Shown here: positions 5,055 to 5,557 of the stretch, one piece after another
Layout: each line of letters starts with the position of its first letter
Position numbering within the stretch: position 1 is the stretch's first letter
Assembly (NCBI GenBank): GCA_009936695.1
Contig: JAACEA010000354.1
Coordinates: forward strand, 1-5,557
DNA from: Planctomycetia bacterium
GTDB taxonomy: Bacteria > Planctomycetota > Phycisphaerae > Phycisphaerales > SM1A02
Reading direction: 5' to 3'
DNA: 5,557 bases
Translations under genes and position numbers: made by a program
Notes under the pieces: model-generated
The model's database searches: none
The model's input: only the letters and a program-made list of their open reading frames with translations
What the model was told of the DNA's origin: nothing

Positions 5055-5557
5055 ATGGTGAATCGGGAATCGGAGCGTAACCACGCCTCCACGAATTCGG
5101 AAGCGGACGAGTCCGCTTTCCAAAGCGGCTGGGGGGCCAACCTCTCGGAGCGACGCCGCCGGGAGGCCGTCGAACTCGTCCGCGAACGGGTCGTGGAACT
5201 CGAAGCCATGCTCGAGCGGGCCGCGCCGGGCTCCGGCGTGCTCACCGGCTCCGCGACCTGCGCCGAAGTCCGGCTCGCCGACGCCGATCGTGCCCATCGC
5301 TACCTGCGGATCGCGCTCATCGCGGTCCCCGACGTGCTTCCCACGCTCCGGAGCGCCCTCGAGGACGCCGGCTTCATTCCGAGCCCCGACGGGAGCGATC
5401 TTTCGATCATTCGAATCGCGCACGCCAACGGACGGCGACCGCACTACGTCGTCTACGACGGGACCCGCGACCGGCTCGATGCGCCGGATGCACCGCACCC
5501 CACGAGCGAGGCCGGACGACGACTCCGAGCACGACGGCTCGCGGCCGCCACTCGAAA
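5055..5557 (+). CDS. Partial gene divergent from sodN, function unknown (3' end beyond window)
   Basis: From the ATG at 5055 this frame stays open for 167 codons to the end of the window, so the product is C-terminally incomplete. I do not recognise the family. Third codon positions are the most G/C-rich and second positions the least, which is the expected coding order; the antisense frame (5498-5034) does not show it. The visible protein has a polar N-terminus (1-30), a charged amphipathic helix (about 31-56, SERRRREAVELVRERVVELE), then a mixed domain with GVLTGSATCAEVRLADADRA (61-80), a hydrophobic patch YLRIALIAVPDVL (83-95) and HYVVYDGTRDRLD (130-142), ending in an Arg-rich stretch. No signal peptide or catalytic motif is apparent. 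A weak GGGGA lies 9 nt before the ATG. Alternative starts are GTG 5058, GTG 5193 and ATG 5208. With the 5055 start, only 17 bp separate it from the sodN start codon on the other strand. Confidence 0.68.
   Translation, partial: MVNRESERNHASTNSEADESAFQSGWGANLSERRRREAVELVRERVVELEAMLERAAPGSGVLTGSATCAEVRLADADRAHRYLRIALIAVPDVLPTLRSALEDAGFIPSPDGSDLSIIRIAHANGRRPHYVVYDGTRDRLDAPDAPHPTSEAGRRLRARRLAAATR
5060..5100. repeat. Three GAAT(T)CGG motifs upstream of sodN
   Basis: GAATCGG occurs twice in perfect tandem (5060-5066, 5067-5073), and GAATTCGG follows at 5093-5100, overlapping the palindrome CGAATTCG (5092-5099). They lie 22-63 bp upstream of the sodN ATG, where a promoter and regulator sites would be expected. 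They may instead just be the N-terminal codons of the divergent gene. Short motifs can recur by chance. Confidence 0.35.
5101..5118. promoter_or_regulatory. Operator-like hyphenated palindrome upstream of sodN
   Basis: AAGCGGAC and GTCCGCTT form a perfect 8-bp inverted repeat separated by GA, the size and symmetry expected for a dimeric regulator. It lies 64-81 bp upstream of the sodN start codon. AAGCGG occurs again at 5123-5128. It does not resemble the Streptomyces Nur-box pattern (spaced TTGCA repeats). If the divergent gene starts at 5055, the palindrome lies inside that gene's 5' coding region; if it starts at 5193 or 5208, the palindrome is intergenic. The regulatory role is inferred. 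Confidence 0.4.

Noticed and set aside
4318..5061. A 247-codon plus-strand frame and a 277-codon minus-strand frame (4412-5245) overlapping sodN
   Set aside because: The nickel hook and the SodN helices are in the 5037-4426 frame. The other frames are low-complexity Arg/Gly-rich translations.
5034..5498. A 154-codon minus-strand frame upstream of sodN
   Set aside because: It is antisense to the 5055-5557 plus-strand frame. The G/C distribution over codon positions favours the plus frame, and the minus product has no recognisable features.

Overview
The window looks like chromosomal DNA from a high-GC bacterium, most likely a planctomycete and perhaps a Phycisphaerae-type marine lineage. This assignment is inference. 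It rests on the strong G/C bias at third codon positions, a nickel superoxide dismutase with an export-type leader, a ThiF-family enzyme with a C-terminal 'CGRNAVQI…DGRAII' domain, and a large secreted, duplicated protein of unknown function. No rRNA, tRNA, mobile element or CRISPR array is visible.

Four complete genes lie on the minus strand. Read in their own direction they are: sodN, a nickel superoxide dismutase with the HCxxPCGxY nickel hook (5037-4426); a ThiF/MoeB/HesA E1-like adenylyltransferase (4319-3225); a small DinB-family putative metalloprotein (3101-2577); and an 813-residue secreted helical protein made of two diverged copies of one long module (2483-42). A fifth gene, on the plus strand, starts next to sodN at about 5055 and is still open at the window's right edge. 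It has no in-frame stop, so it is easy to miss.

sodN and the adenylyltransferase are 106 bp apart and could share a transcript. That gap is largely occupied by a long imperfect hairpin without a U-tract, which looks more like an intercistronic RNA element than a terminator. The DinB-like gene seems to be its own unit: a plausible promoter lies 75-103 bp upstream of its start, and a textbook intrinsic terminator (10-bp perfect stem, then five T) follows its stop. The terminator also separates it from the duplicated-protein gene. The sodN 5' region is crowded. The start codons of sodN and the divergent gene are only 17 bp apart, and just beyond them lie an 18-bp hyphenated palindrome and three GAAT(T)CGG motifs that could be operator sites.

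Functionally, only the SOD (superoxide removal) is firmly assigned. The adenylyltransferase is clearly an active-looking E1-like enzyme, but its sulfur-carrier or ubiquitin-like partner is not in the window. The DinB-like protein, the duplicated secreted protein and the partial divergent gene have no assigned biological role. I see no convincing new multi-gene system. The most worthwhile leads are the long propeptide of SodN, the internal duplication of the 813-residue protein, and the structured DNA around sodN.
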